From NCBI RefSeq assembly GCF_024362765.1, contig NZ_CP093302.1, positions 2,200,001 to 2,264,000 on the forward strand: a DNA stretch of 64,000 nt, read 5' to 3'. Within the stretch, counting starts at the first letter, position 1. The number at the start of each line of letters is the position of its first letter. Below the pieces are notes generated by a model. That model was not told the DNA's origin and ran no database searches. It saw only the letters and a list, made by a program, of their open reading frames with translations. This DNA is from Alkalihalobacillus sp. LMS6. Its GTDB lineage: Bacteria > Bacillota > Bacilli > Bacillales > Bacillaceae_D. Of the stretch, positions 43,679 to 53,584 are shown piece by piece. Position numbers and translations under genes: made by a program.

Positions 43679-43978
43679 CAATGGCACCTCCTCATCTGCA
43701 CAATCATGGTGTTCAACTTTCATAGTTTCAATTTTTTATCACACAAACAGTATTCGACAAGCGTTAATAGAATCCTTTTAAATCTCGTAGCATTATGTAT
43801 GTTTTAAGGCTCTTGTTCTTTAGTCTACACCATGTTTCTGCAGGTGAAAAGATAAAACCTTTCGCAACCCTCTATTAAGAATGTGTTACATAATGAAATA
43901 AACGTGTTCATCAACGGCTTGAACCGCTTCATATCGTGTGTCGGAAGAAGAGTAGAGCAAAAAAATCCTTCCAAATCC
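43679..43978. other. Promoter region between divIB and ftsA
   Basis: A 300-bp spacer without a supported gene. In B. subtilis ylxW, ylxX and sbp are found here; none is present. The region carries a sigma-H-like site close to ftsA and an inverted repeat GAAGAGTAG/CTACTCTTC overlapping the divIB stop whose T-tract falls in the loop, so it is not a standard terminator. Confidence 0.6.
43750..43778 (-). promoter_or_regulatory. Sigma-H-type promoter for ftsA-ftsZ
   Basis: AAAGGATTC (43770-43778), 11 bases, then GTCGAATAC on the minus strand, fitting RnAGGAwWW-n11-RnnGAATww with mismatches only in the outer weak positions. A sigma-H promoter raising ftsAZ expression for polar septation is established in B. 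subtilis. Confidence 0.6.
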
Positions 43979-44746
43979 CTACTCTTCAGCCGTTTCGTTC
44001 TCTCTAAAATATGGACTCATTTTCATATAAAGCACACCCGATCGAGATGAATCTACTTGTGCATGAACTTGCGGATACGGTTGCATGTATTCTGCAAATG
44101 ATGATAAATCTGTCCGAACTTCAATCCCATCCGTCATATACAAAGTTAACTCTTCCGGTGCTTCTTCTGTTGGCGTATAGATAATTTCTGATATTCGTCC
44201 AACAATTTCCGGAGCCGTATTCATTAATTGATCACCGATTATTGCACGGGTTTCTTCGTCTTCAAAATCAACTAAAATGGGCGCATCGCCAACCAACTGA
44301 CTTTCGTGTACGGTATCAAGCGTTTGTCCATTTTGCAGAAGGGGTAAATAACCTTCATCGCTATACACATACCCAACACGAGGATACTCTTCCACTCGAA
44401 TTTGGACCGACGAAGGAAGGGTACGATGAATCTCTACAGATTCAATTTCTTTTAATTGAGCGACTTGATTAATGCGTTGGTCCTTATCAATGTTCCATAT
44501 ATTCATACCTTCACTTAGTCCACTCGCTTGACGAATTTCCTCTTCCGTAAGCAATTGATTTCCTTCTACATGAATCGCTTTCACTTCACTAAGCGGACTT
44601 TGAAAATAAACGAGCACCATAATTAAAAAGAAAAACACAATCACAATACTCAATAAGCGTTTGTTCGCTTTACGACGTCGTTTTTCTTGTAAAGTGGGAA
44701 TTCTTTCGTTTACAGATACCACTTTTTCATCTCTACTCACATTCAT
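43979..44746 (-). CDS. divIB: Cell division protein DivIB/FtsQ
   Basis: A 255-residue bitopic protein: cytosolic N-terminus with basic KRRRKANKR, one membrane helix (about 31-50), an outer POTRA domain beginning VKAIHVEGNQLLTEEEI, then a beta domain and short acidic tail. DivIB forms a complex with FtsL and DivIC that activates septal peptidoglycan synthesis. It stands alone here, separated from spoVE by a terminator; murG and murB, normally upstream, are not present. Confidence 0.94.
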   Translation of the reverse strand: MNVSRDEKVVSVNERIPTLQEKRRRKANKRLLSIVIVFFFLIMVLVYFQSPLSEVKAIHVEGNQLLTEEEIRQASGLSEGMNIWNIDKDQRINQVAQLKEIESVEIHRTLPSSVQIRVEEYPRVGYVYSDEGYLPLLQNGQTLDTVHESQLVGDAPILVDFEDEETRAIIGDQLMNTAPEIVGRISEIIYTPTEEAPEELTLYMTDGIEVRTDLSSFAEYMQPYPQVHAQVDSSRSGVLYMKMSPYFRENETAEE

Positions 44747-44908
44747 TCCTCCAACGAATTCATCAGTTGATGATTGAACACAAGCAATTCTATAAAATAA
44801 AAAAGATGCTAGACTTGCTTCTATTCCCTATTTGTTATCAAACAAAACCAATTATCGTTATGTTTTCTGCATTTTATCATAAATCCCCTTTTTGATTCTA
44901 TTAATAAT

Positions 44909-44939
44909 AAAAAGAGAGAAGGGAAAACCCCCTCTCTCT
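44909..44939 (-). terminator. Terminator after spoVE
   Basis: AGAGAGAGGG/CCCTTCTCTCT stem with one mismatch, then five T on the minus strand. It sits where murG would begin in B. subtilis. Confidence 0.88.
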
Positions 44940-44968
44940 ACATGTATCGACGAAAAACTACGATTGGT

Positions 44969-46066
44969 TTACCGATTATGCCTGCTAATATTAATTAAAA
45001 TCCCGATAGACATTAGCATTAACGTTAAGGATGAACCACCATAACTTAAAAGCGGAAGCGTGATCCCGGTTACAGGCATCAACCCTGTAACCACCCCAAT
45101 ATTAATCATCACTTGAATGACGATCATGGTGACGATACCTGCCGCTAGAAAACTACCAAATAAATCTGGGGCGCCTAGCGCAATTCGGACTCCACGCCAG
45201 AAAATAACGGCAAATAAAAGTAAAACGAACACACCACCCATAAAACCTAATTCTTCTGCTAAAATCGCAAAAATAAAATCGGTCTGTGGTTCGGGTAAAT
45301 AAAAATACTTTTGTCGACTTTCTCCTAGCCCCATTCCTAACAATCCACCAGGACCAATAGCCAAAAGAGATTGGATGATCTGAAAACCACTTTCCATTGG
45401 GTCTGCCCACGGATCAAGAAAGGAAGTAATTCGTTTTATTCGATAAGGCGCACTAATGATTAACACAACAAACCCTGCTACGCCAATTAAAAACAAGCCC
45501 ATAAAATGCTTCACACGAGCGCCAGCGATAAATATCATCGCCACACATGTTCCTACCATGACCGTGCCTGTCCCTAAGTCTGGTTGCAACATAATCATCG
45601 CAAAGGCAACCATAACAAAACCTAATGCTGGCAATAGCCCTTTTCGAAATAAAACAATTCGCTTTTGGTTAACAGCTAAAAAATTGGCCAAGAAAATAAT
45701 CATTGCGATCTTCATAAATTCTGACGGCTGGATGGAGAATGCACCAATTCCTAACCAACTTCTTGCACCTCCACGCACTAATCCAACTCCTGGAATTAAA
45801 ACAAGGACGAGCAACACAAAGCAAATGATTAACAATACTTTTGAATAGGTGCGCCAAGTCCAATAATCAACTCTTGATATGAAGAACATTAACAGGACCC
45901 CTACACTTCCAAAGAAAAATTGTCTCTTTGCAAAAAACAATGAATCATCAAAGCGGTAGGTTGCCCACGCTTCACTTGCGCTGTATACCATAATTAATCC
46001 AATTGCGAGCAATGCGATGGTTGCAACAATTAAGATATAGTCGGGCGCCTGTCTTTCTTTGTTCAT
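44969..46066 (-). CDS. spoVE: SEDS-family peptidoglycan glycosyltransferase SpoVE
   Basis: A 365-residue polytopic protein with about ten membrane helices. SEDS motifs are KRQFFFGSVG near the N-terminus, QPDLGTG, the LAEELGF segment with the catalytic-loop Glu, and the C-terminal GGSSL. SpoVE polymerises spore cortex glycan with SpoVD as its transpeptidase. FtsW is close in sequence, so a division role cannot be excluded, but synteny (murD-spoVE) and an upstream sigma-E-like site support SpoVE. Confidence 0.9.
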   Translation of the reverse strand: MNKERQAPDYILIVATIALLAIGLIMVYSASEAWATYRFDDSLFFAKRQFFFGSVGVLLMFFISRVDYWTWRTYSKVLLIICFVLLVLVLIPGVGLVRGGARSWLGIGAFSIQPSEFMKIAMIIFLANFLAVNQKRIVLFRKGLLPALGFVMVAFAMIMLQPDLGTGTVMVGTCVAMIFIAGARVKHFMGLFLIGVAGFVVLIISAPYRIKRITSFLDPWADPMESGFQIIQSLLAIGPGGLLGMGLGESRQKYFYLPEPQTDFIFAILAEELGFMGGVFVLLLFAVIFWRGVRIALGAPDLFGSFLAAGIVTMIVIQVMINIGVVTGLMPVTGITLPLLSYGGSSLTLMLMSIGILINISRHNR

Positions 46067-46098
46067 TGTTCACCCCCAGCATGTACCTTCTCTTCCTC

Positions 46099-46127
46099 AC
46101 TATATGAACAAGAAGGGGAAAACATGT
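46099..46127 (-). promoter_or_regulatory. Candidate sigma-E promoter for spoVE
   Basis: ACATGTT (46121-46127), 14 bases, then CATATAGT (46099-46106) on the minus strand, resembling the sigma-E consensus KMATATT-N14-CATACAAT. It follows a terminator after murD, so spoVE needs its own promoter. Confidence 0.5.
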
Positions 46128-46170
46128 CCAAAACATTGCCTCTGACTCTTCCAATTTTTCCGACCTCAAC

Positions 46171-46206
46171 AAAAAAAACGGATCCCATAAAGGCATCCGT
46201 TTTTTA
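46171..46206 (-). terminator. Terminator after murD
   Basis: ACGGATGCC/GGGATCCGT hairpin with T-tract on the minus strand (8 T) and T residues on the plus side; it ends the murE-murF-mraY-murD message. Confidence 0.85.
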
Positions 46207-46230
46207 AGTAACTCTATAAGCAAGTTCACG

Positions 46231-47589
46231 CTATCCCTGTAACTCTTTCACTTGTGACACAGCCGCCAAAAAGGCGTCCCCACGTTCTTCAAACGTTGCA
46301 TATTGATCCCAGCTTGCACACGCTGGCGAAAGCAAGATGACGTCTTCCTTTGCTGAATGAATAAACGCTTCTCTTACAGCGTCACGAACATCAACAGCCT
46401 GTACAACATCAATGCCTAGACGGGTAGCAAGGGACGCGAGCTTGTCTTTTGTTTCACCAAATACAATCATTGTTTTAACGTGAGACAAGCTCGGTGCTAA
46501 GTCGTCAAAATCATTGCCACGATCAAGCCCGCCTGCTAATAAGACAACAGGCTTTGAGAACGATGTAAGTGCAGCTTGTGTAGCCAATACATTTGTTGCT
46601 TTTGAATCATTATATACCTTACGCCCCTGAACATTTCCTACGTATTGTAGACGATGTTTCACACCTGTAAAAGTAGTCAGGACGTTTTGAATTTGTGTCG
46701 TTTTCGCACCTGCTAATTTAGCAGCGGCTACAGCAGCAAGCATATTCTCTAAGTTATGCGCTCCTGGTAATACAATTTCGTTTAGCGCACAAATCATTTC
46801 TTCCTTGAAATAGATGGCCCCGTCTTTCACATAGGCACCTGTTGGTTGGGTGGATGTTGTTGAAAAAGGGACGAGTGTTGTAGAAGCATCCTGAACGTAA
46901 CTTGACACAATGGCATCATCCGCTGAATAGACGAGATAATCCGATTCTGTCATGTTCTGATACACTTTAGCCTTTGCTTCTATGTATAGCTCTTTTGTCC
47001 CGTGATAGTCCAAATGCGCATCAAATAAATTGAGCCAAACTGCAACTTTAGGTTTGAATTGATCAATGCCCATAAGTTGAAAACTAGATAGCTCTAGGAC
47101 GATAACGTCGTCTGCCGTTGCTTCTAACGCAACCCCCGTTGCCACTGTACCAATGTTCCCAGCAATTAAAGGGGTCTTTTCTGAGTCCATTAGCATCGCG
47201 TGCACGAGTGTGGTCGTTGTCGTCTTTCCATTTGAGCCTGTAATCGCAACGATCTCGGCTTCAGACAAATGATAAGCAAGCTCCACTTCTGTCCAAACTG
47301 GAATGTCGCGCTGGACGGCTTCCGAAATAAGCAAGTTCGAGTATGGAATTCCGGGGTTTTTGATGATGAGGCTTGTTTCGTCTAATAAATGCAGTGGATG
47401 ACCCCCACTTACAACCGTTATTCCTTTCTCTTCCAAGCTTTCAACTTCTTTGCTTTCCTCACGAGGCTTTCCATCATTCACAGTGACTATCGCACCAAGT
47501 TTATGAAGTGCCAGTGCAGCTGCCATCCCGCTTTTTGCAAGACCCACAACAAGAACTGGTTTGTTCGTTAAAGCTGAAAAGGGCTTCAT
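46231..47589 (-). CDS. murD: UDP-N-acetylmuramoylalanine-D-glutamate ligase
   Basis: A 452-residue Mur ligase adding D-Glu to UDP-MurNAc-L-Ala. N-terminal Rossmann domain ([14 protein letters not shown]), ATP-binding [13 protein letters not shown], and the C-terminal RGNDFDDL and [10 protein letters not shown] motifs. The start [10 protein letters not shown] overlaps the mraY stop (ATGA) and has TTGGAG upstream; the frame is open for 26 more codons inside mraY, which are not used. Confidence 0.97.
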   Translation of the reverse strand: MKPFSALTNKPVLVVGLAKSGMAAALALHKLGAIVTVNDGKPREESKEVESLEEKGITVVSGGHPLHLLDETSLIIKNPGIPYSNLLISEAVQRDIPVWTEVELAYHLSEAEIVAITGSNGKTTTTTLVHAMLMDSEKTPLIAGNIGTVATGVALEATADDVIVLELSSFQLMGIDQFKPKVAVWLNLFDAHLDYHGTKELYIEAKAKVYQNMTESDYLVYSADDAIVSSYVQDASTTLVPFSTTSTQPTGAYVKDGAIYFKEEMICALNEIVLPGAHNLENMLAAVAAAKLAGAKTTQIQNVLTTFTGVKHRLQYVGNVQGRKVYNDSKATNVLATQAALTSFSKPVVLLAGGLDRGNDFDDLAPSLSHVKTMIVFGETKDKLASLATRLGIDVVQAVDVRDAVREAFIHSAKEDVILLSPACASWDQYATFEERGDAFLAAVSQVKELQG

Positions 47590-48563
47590 GTTAACCACAC
47601 TCCAATATAAATCCCCATAATGGCGAACACCATTCCTAGTAACCAAAACGTCACAACCACTCGCCATTCAGACCAACCAACTAACTCATAATGATGGTGT
47701 AAAGGGCTCATTTTAAATACACGTTTACCTGTTGTCTTATACGAAATGACTTGAATAATAACGGATAGGGTTTCAATCACAAAGACGCCACCGATAATGA
47801 TCAGCATTAATTCCATTTTAGTTAAAATTGCAATACCCGCTATCGCCCCGCCTAATGCTAAGGAGCCGGTATCACCCATAAAAACTTTTGCGGGATGGGC
47901 ATTAAATACAAGAAACCCGAGTACCGCACCAGTAATCGCAGTTGAAAAAAGTGCTGCATCAATAAATCCAGCGCTCCACGCTAAGATCGCAAACGCGCCA
48001 AACGCAATGGCACCTGTCCCTGCTAAAAGACCGTCAAGACCATCTGTTAAGTTCACAGCGTTACTTCCTGCTAGCAGCATGACAACAACGAGAACTGCAT
48101 AAAACCATCCTAGGTCAATGCCAATCTCTGTTCCTGGAATAGAGATCATCGTGTCTAAATCAATATAGAGCAGTCCAACGTAAAACAGTCCTGCAATAAT
48201 GAGCTGACCGACTAGTTTTTGCTTAGACGTTAACCCTAGGTTATGTTTACGCGCGACTTTTAAATAATCGTCAAAAAAGCCAACGAGCCCGTAGCCAATT
48301 GTTACGAGCATCAACAATAGTAATTCAGGTGTAAACTCAAAAAAGACAAAGCCAATTAATAATGAGGTTACAAGAATGGACAAGACAATGACAATACCAC
48401 CCATTGTCGGTGTACCACTTTTCTTTTGATGTGATTTCGGTCCTTCCTCACGAATACTCTGTCCGAACTTTAACCTTCTAAGGAAAGGAATAAAAATCGG
48501 CGAGAGTATGACCGCAAATAAAAAGGACACCGAGAGGACGATCAGTAACGTCCATTCTTCCAT
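47586..48563 (-). CDS. mraY: Phospho-N-acetylmuramoyl-pentapeptide transferase
   Basis: A 325-residue membrane enzyme with about ten helices that makes lipid I from UDP-MurNAc-pentapeptide and undecaprenyl phosphate. Active-site motifs: FFDDYLKV (catalytic Asp pair), [13 protein letters not shown] and [12 protein letters not shown], and the HHHYEL motif near the C-terminus. The start MEEWTLLIV follows AAGGAGG; the open frame upstream lies inside murF. It overlaps murD by four bases. Confidence 0.97.
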   Translation of the reverse strand: MEEWTLLIVLSVSFLFAVILSPIFIPFLRRLKFGQSIREEGPKSHQKKSGTPTMGGIVIVLSILVTSLLIGFVFFEFTPELLLLMLVTIGYGLVGFFDDYLKVARKHNLGLTSKQKLVGQLIIAGLFYVGLLYIDLDTMISIPGTEIGIDLGWFYAVLVVVMLLAGSNAVNLTDGLDGLLAGTGAIAFGAFAILAWSAGFIDAALFSTAITGAVLGFLVFNAHPAKVFMGDTGSLALGGAIAGIAILTKMELMLIIIGGVFVIETLSVIIQVISYKTTGKRVFKMSPLHHHYELVGWSEWRVVVTFWLLGMVFAIMGIYIGVWLT

Positions 48564-48564
48564 T

Positions 48565-49923
48565 TTAAGCGCCTCCTTTGACAGCCGATAACACTTGCTC
48601 CAAAGCAAGACGTCGTGATGCCTTTAGCAATACAACGGTGTCATGTTTCAAATGTGGTCGTATTAACGCGGCGACATCTTCGACTTTTTCTACGTAGTCA
48701 ATCGCTACTGACCCATGCTGTTTCTTTAATTCATCGTAAATCCAAAATGCCTTTTCTCCGACACAGATAACATCGGTGATCGGTGCATCAATGGCTTCTG
48801 CTACACTTCGATGAAGAGCTTCTTCATCAGGTCCTAATTCATAAATATCTCCTAGTACCGCAATTCTCTTGTGAAAACCAGACATTGATTTTACCGTCTC
48901 AATTGCAGCTTTCATCGAACTAGGATTCGCATTATAGGCGTCGTTAATAAAGATCGAGCCTTCAGGACCTTCTACTCGTTCAAGCCTCATACCTGTAATC
49001 GCCGTTTGCGCTAGACGCGCTTTTATCAAGCTATCTGGTACACCTAGTCGCTGTGCGATCCACATGCCATACGCCGCATTTTTTACATTATGCTTGCCAA
49101 GTAGAGGCAAATGCCAAAACGATTCACCTAAAAACGAAAAGGTATACCCCTCGTTTGTTTGTTTCACGTCAGAAATGGTTTCTGTTGCAGCAGCGCCAAA
49201 ACCAATTGAAATCGTTTCTTGCTGCTGAAACGATTCTAGCAACGGTTCATCTCCATCCATTACGAGCGCTCCGTTCGGTTTTAAACCATCTAGCATTTCC
49301 ATTTTCGCTTTTGCGATACCTTCTCTTGAACCTAAATGTTCAATATGCGCTTCCCCAATATTTGTTACAATGCCCAAATCTGGTCGCGCTAGTTTGGAAA
49401 GAAGCGAAATTTCTCCTGCATGATTCATGCCCATCTCAACAACGGCAAATTTGCAGTCACGCGGCATTGAAAGCAGCGTCAAGGGCAAACCAATATGGTT
49501 ATTTAAATTCCCAGCAGTACGATGGACATACGGTTCCCCACCTAAGAGTTGGAAAACAATATCTTTTGTTGTCGTTTTTCCATTTGAACCCGTAATGCCA
49601 ATGACATAAGGATTAACAGCATCGCGATAAACTTGAGCCAGTTTTTGAAGCGCCACTAGCGAGTTTTCAACAAAATAAAGTTGAAAATCAGCAGGTAGCC
49701 ACGTTGGGATGGGTTCATCCTCTTGCCAAATCGATCCTGTAGCGCCAGAATCGATAGCTGCTTGAAGATAATGATGACCATTAAAACGGTCGCCAACGAG
49801 CGGAATAAACAGCGCATGCTTCGCTTGTTTTCTTGAATCAGTTGTGACACATTCAAAAGATCGAACGTCCTGTTGAATGTTCACTTGTTTTGCAACGGAT
49901 TCAACCATTTTTGATTCAATCAT
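48565..49923 (-). CDS. murF: UDP-N-acetylmuramoyl-tripeptide-D-alanyl-D-alanine ligase
   Basis: A 452-residue Mur ligase adding D-Ala-D-Ala. ATP loop [23 protein letters not shown], and the MurF-type [11 protein letters not shown] motif identify it apart from MurE and MurD. It overlaps murE by four bases and ends one base before mraY. In B. subtilis murF is elsewhere on the chromosome next to ddl; here it holds the murE-murF-mraY position common in other Firmicutes and Proteobacteria. Confidence 0.96.
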   Translation of the reverse strand: MIESKMVESVAKQVNIQQDVRSFECVTTDSRKQAKHALFIPLVGDRFNGHHYLQAAIDSGATGSIWQEDEPIPTWLPADFQLYFVENSLVALQKLAQVYRDAVNPYVIGITGSNGKTTTKDIVFQLLGGEPYVHRTAGNLNNHIGLPLTLLSMPRDCKFAVVEMGMNHAGEISLLSKLARPDLGIVTNIGEAHIEHLGSREGIAKAKMEMLDGLKPNGALVMDGDEPLLESFQQQETISIGFGAAATETISDVKQTNEGYTFSFLGESFWHLPLLGKHNVKNAAYGMWIAQRLGVPDSLIKARLAQTAITGMRLERVEGPEGSIFINDAYNANPSSMKAAIETVKSMSGFHKRIAVLGDIYELGPDEEALHRSVAEAIDAPITDVICVGEKAFWIYDELKKQHGSVAIDYVEKVEDVAALIRPHLKHDTVVLLKASRRLALEQVLSAVKGGA

Positions 49924-51383
49924 TTTACTCGCTCCTTTAACGCTGTCCTTGCCACTTCTCGGTCATCAAAGTACGTACGGTTTCGACCGATTTCTTGATA
50001 CGTCTCATGTCCTTTTCCGGCTATGACAATAATATCATTTTTCTCGGCTTGATTCATGGCGTAATGGATCGCTTCCGTCCGATCTTCAATTAAACGATAT
50101 TGATCACGATCGAGCCCTGCCGTCATGTCTTGCAAAATCATTGAAGGATTTTCCGTTCTAGGGTTATCAGACGTGAAAATCGTCTCATCTGCGTATCTTA
50201 CCGCGATTTCTCCCATAACTGGTCGCTTCGATTTGTCACGATCTCCACCACAACCAACCACAACACGAACTTTGTTGCTTGCAAAGTCTTGAACCGTTTT
50301 TAATACATTTTCCAAGCTGTCCGGTGTATGGGCATAGTCTACAATGACGGCAAAATCCTGACCAGAGTCTATAGGCTCAAACCGGCCTGCAATTCCTGAG
50401 ATGTGCGCTAACCCTTTTTGAATCGATGAAAGCGAGAATCCTGATACATATGCCGCAGACACTGCTGCTAACACGTTATAGACATTAAATAAGCCAATTA
50501 AACTCATTTTAATTTCGACCGATTCTCCGAAGACCGTAAGGGTAAAAGTCGTTCCGTTAGATTCAATGCGAACATCGGAAGCCATGATATCTGCTGGTTT
50601 TTTTATTCCATAAGTAATAATATCTGCTGTTGTCATTTGAATCAGTTGATCCGCCACTTGATCATCACTATTAAAAATGGCTGTTTTCCCATCATAAGTG
50701 TTACCAAGTTGTGAAAACAGTAAACTCTTTGCATACATATAGTGATCCATCGTTTGGTGATAATCGATATGATCTGGCGACAAGTTTGTAAAAATCGCAA
50801 TATCAAAGTCACATCCACGCACACGCCCTAAGTGAAGAGCATGAGAAGACACTTCCATCAATGCTGTATCGACTTTTTGATCAACCATCGCTTGGAATCG
50901 TTGCTGCAATACGAGCGATTCCGGCGTCGTATTTTTCGTTTCAATCACTTCGTCGCCGACTTTCGTATACATCGTTCCAATCAAGCCCGTTGTGCGTTGT
51001 TCTTGTCTAAAAAGTTGATCTAAAATGTGCGTGACAGATGTTTTGCCGTTTGTTCCTGTTACACCAATCAATTGTAATTTTTTTGTCGGGTTATCATAAA
51101 ATCGATTCGCAAGCTGTGCCATCACTCGCTTTGTATCACGAACGACAAATACAGGAATAGGCAGGTCAAGCTCCTTTTCTGCGATAATAGCGACAGCTCC
51201 ATTGTCATACGCGCTTTTAGCAAAATCGTGTCCGTCTACCGTATAGCCATTAATACAGAAGAACAATGTTTTAGCACGCACTTCTCGAGAATCCATCTCT
51301 AAATGATCAATCTCAATCGCCGCTTCTTTCTCTTCCGCTATTTTTATGCCTCTAATTTGGTGAAGCAATTCTTCTAATTTCAT
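49920..51383 (-). CDS. murE: UDP-N-acetylmuramoyl-tripeptide synthetase, meso-DAP type
   Basis: A 487-residue Mur ligase adding the third residue of the stem peptide. ATP loop TGTNGKTS at 109-116; the substrate motif SDNPRTENP in the C-terminal domain is the DNPR signature of enzymes that add meso-diaminopimelate rather than lysine. This indicates a meso-DAP cell wall, as in Bacillus. It follows spoVD by about 90 bp and begins the murE-F-mraY-murD unit. Confidence 0.96.
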   Translation of the reverse strand: MKLEELLHQIRGIKIAEEKEAAIEIDHLEMDSREVRAKTLFFCINGYTVDGHDFAKSAYDNGAVAIIAEKELDLPIPVFVVRDTKRVMAQLANRFYDNPTKKLQLIGVTGTNGKTSVTHILDQLFRQEQRTTGLIGTMYTKVGDEVIETKNTTPESLVLQQRFQAMVDQKVDTALMEVSSHALHLGRVRGCDFDIAIFTNLSPDHIDYHQTMDHYMYAKSLLFSQLGNTYDGKTAIFNSDDQVADQLIQMTTADIITYGIKKPADIMASDVRIESNGTTFTLTVFGESVEIKMSLIGLFNVYNVLAAVSAAYVSGFSLSSIQKGLAHISGIAGRFEPIDSGQDFAVIVDYAHTPDSLENVLKTVQDFASNKVRVVVGCGGDRDKSKRPVMGEIAVRYADETIFTSDNPRTENPSMILQDMTAGLDRDQYRLIEDRTEAIHYAMNQAEKNDIIVIAGKGHETYQEIGRNRTYFDDREVARTALKERVK

Positions 51384-51472
51384 TTTTTATTGCCTCCAAC
51401 GTTCAACAATCAATCTTATCCACGTTTCTAGTTGTTTAAAGATGAATGAGTAATAAACACACGTCTTTTATT

Positions 51473-53407
51473 TTAGTCGTTCTCACTCGTTTTGTCACCC
51501 ATATATACACGGATTGTTGAATCTTTTGGCACTCTAGAACCTGGTTCCGGGGCTTGACGAACGACGACATCCCCTTCTCCAGAGGCAGAAAGACGCAGTT
51601 CATAGTGCGATTCATAAATGTCTCTTGTCGTTCGACCAAGTAGATTCGGAACTTCCACTAAACCTTCTTCATCCCAAGTTAATTTTTTTTCAATTTGATC
51701 GTTTCGTTTTTCTACACCCATCGCTTCTAAACTATCGCCAATAATTTTACCGCCAATTGGTGCCGCAACTTGACCTCCATACTGTAAGGGAGCAGTCGCG
51801 TTATCAATCGCAACATAAACGATAATTTCCGGGTCATCCATAGGTGCAACGCCAAGAAAAGAAAGAATGTAATTGTTTTCTAAATAGCGACCGTCTTTTG
51901 CTTTTTGTGCGGTTCCCGTTTTCCCCCCAACACGATACCCATCAACAAACGCTTTTACCCCAGACCCTTGCGCAACGACGTGTTCCATTGCATAGCGAAC
52001 TTGCTCAGATGTTTCTGGCGAAATGACTTGTCGTTTCATCACCGGGTTCGTACGTTCCACTACTTCTCCCGTTACATCATCAACCCATTCTTTGGCGATA
52101 TAAGGCTCATACAAATAGCCCCCATTTACCGCTGCTGCAACGGCCGCAACTTGTTGGATTGGCGTCACTGCCACCCCTTGACCGAAAGAAGTCGTCGCTT
52201 GCTCTAGCGGTCCTACTCGATCACGATTAAACAAAATTCCTTTTGCTTCTCCTTGTAAGTCAACGCCTGTTTTTTGCCCGAAACCAAAGTCTTCAATATA
52301 GTCAAACAATCGATCTTTCCCTAAACGCTGCCCGAGCTCGACAAACCCAGGGTTACAGGAATTTTGCACGACTTCTAAAAACGTTTGCGAACCGTGGCCT
52401 CCTCGTTTCCAACAATGAAGCTTTGTACCTGCCACATCCACATACCCTGGGTCATAAAAATGATCGTTATCTAAATCTACAAGATCTTCCTCTAGTGCTG
52501 CCGCTAAGGTGATTAACTTAAACGTTGATCCAGGCTCATACTGCATCCATACTGGTTTGTTTTGATTGTAAATTTCTGCAGGAACGTCGCGATAATTTTC
52601 AGGATTAAAGTGGGGACGACTGCTCATCGCTAAAATTTCCCCGTTTTTCGGATTCATGGCGATCGCCATAGCCCCGTCAGGATCGTACTTTGCTTCGGCA
52701 ATATCCAACTCTCGTTCCATAATCGTTTGCACTTCACTGTCAATCGTTAATTTTAAATTTAATCCGTTAATCGGCGCTGTATATTCATCTGCCAAATTCG
52801 GCATCTTCGTATTTTTTGCTGTTGAATAAAACGAAACGTAGCCTTCTTTTCCTTTTAGTTTATCATCGTATACGTATTCAAGTCCTGTAAGTCCTTGATT
52901 GTCAATGCCAGCAAATCCTAAAACATGTGACAAGTAACTACCAAACGGATAGTGGCGCTTTGAATCTTCGGCAATGTAGATGCCTTCTAAATTTAACAGT
53001 CGAACTTCTTGCGCTACTTTTTGATCCATTTTCCGACCTTCTGGCCGAATGTATACTTTACTTTCTCTCTTCGTAATAGTTTTGTAAATCTCTTCTTGAT
53101 TCCCTTTTAATACAGAGGCTAATTTCTCTGCAGCATCAACAGGATCTGTAATTTGTCTAGGAAACGCCACAATCGAAGGCGTACTAATATTCGTTGCGAG
53201 TTCTACACCATCACGATCCAGTATGTCTCCTCTTTTTGGTTGGAACGGAATGTCTCGACCCCAAGAATCCTCTGCTTTTTCTGTTAACCATAATCCTTGT
53301 CCGAACTGCACATATCCTAAACGCGCTCCAATTACTGTAAACACAACAAATCCTACAGCAAATAACAATAGAAGCCGTTTTCTAACGGTCACATTTGAAA
53401 CTCGCAC
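51473..53407 (-). CDS. spoVD: Stage V sporulation protein D (class B PBP, cortex transpeptidase)
   Basis: A 644-residue penicillin-binding protein: one N-terminal membrane helix, a dimerisation domain, a transpeptidase domain with EPGSTFKL (Ser nucleophile), SCN and KTGTAQ, and one C-terminal PASTA domain. It crosslinks spore cortex with SpoVE. The GTG at 53407 gives MRVSNVTVRKRL, the standard SpoVD start, 8 bases after AAGGTGGGG; the longer ATG frame lacks a ribosome site. A terminator separates it from pbpB. Confidence 0.95.
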   Translation of the reverse strand: MRVSNVTVRKRLLLLFAVGFVVFTVIGARLGYVQFGQGLWLTEKAEDSWGRDIPFQPKRGDILDRDGVELATNISTPSIVAFPRQITDPVDAAEKLASVLKGNQEEIYKTITKRESKVYIRPEGRKMDQKVAQEVRLLNLEGIYIAEDSKRHYPFGSYLSHVLGFAGIDNQGLTGLEYVYDDKLKGKEGYVSFYSTAKNTKMPNLADEYTAPINGLNLKLTIDSEVQTIMERELDIAEAKYDPDGAMAIAMNPKNGEILAMSSRPHFNPENYRDVPAEIYNQNKPVWMQYEPGSTFKLITLAAALEEDLVDLDNDHFYDPGYVDVAGTKLHCWKRGGHGSQTFLEVVQNSCNPGFVELGQRLGKDRLFDYIEDFGFGQKTGVDLQGEAKGILFNRDRVGPLEQATTSFGQGVAVTPIQQVAAVAAAVNGGYLYEPYIAKEWVDDVTGEVVERTNPVMKRQVISPETSEQVRYAMEHVVAQGSGVKAFVDGYRVGGKTGTAQKAKDGRYLENNYILSFLGVAPMDDPEIIVYVAIDNATAPLQYGGQVAAPIGGKIIGDSLEAMGVEKRNDQIEKKLTWDEEGLVEVPNLLGRTTRDIYESHYELRLSASGEGDVVVRQAPEPGSRVPKDSTIRVYMGDKTSEND

Positions 53408-53517
53408 GGCTCTTCCCCACCTTCTATTCATTAGCATCCTGTCCTATGGTTAACCCTATGAGGCAATCACTAAATTTAGAACGAGCTGTCTGTGAACAAC
53501 TAAATAAGGGCTTTTAC

Positions 53518-53551
53518 AAAAAAAGACCCCGAGATTAGGAATCTCGAGGTG
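53518..53551 (-). terminator. Terminator after pbpB
   Basis: ACCTCGAGATT/AATCTCGGGGT stem with one mismatch, then CTTTTTTT on the minus strand. It isolates the vegetative mraZ-rsmH-ftsL-pbpB unit from the sporulation gene spoVD. Confidence 0.88.
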
Positions 53552-53584
53552 TTTATCGGTTTCTTAAACTTAAATTGACTACAT

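Noticed and set aside
49053-49595. 180-codon open frame on the plus strand
   Set aside because: It is antisense to murF, without a start signal or recognisable domain.
53438-53517. Sigma-E promoter for spoVD (CATAGGGT as -10)
   Set aside because: The -10 resembles the consensus, but no acceptable -35 lies 13-15 bases upstream; control by sigma-E is likely from knowledge of spoVD, but the site is not supported well enough to list.
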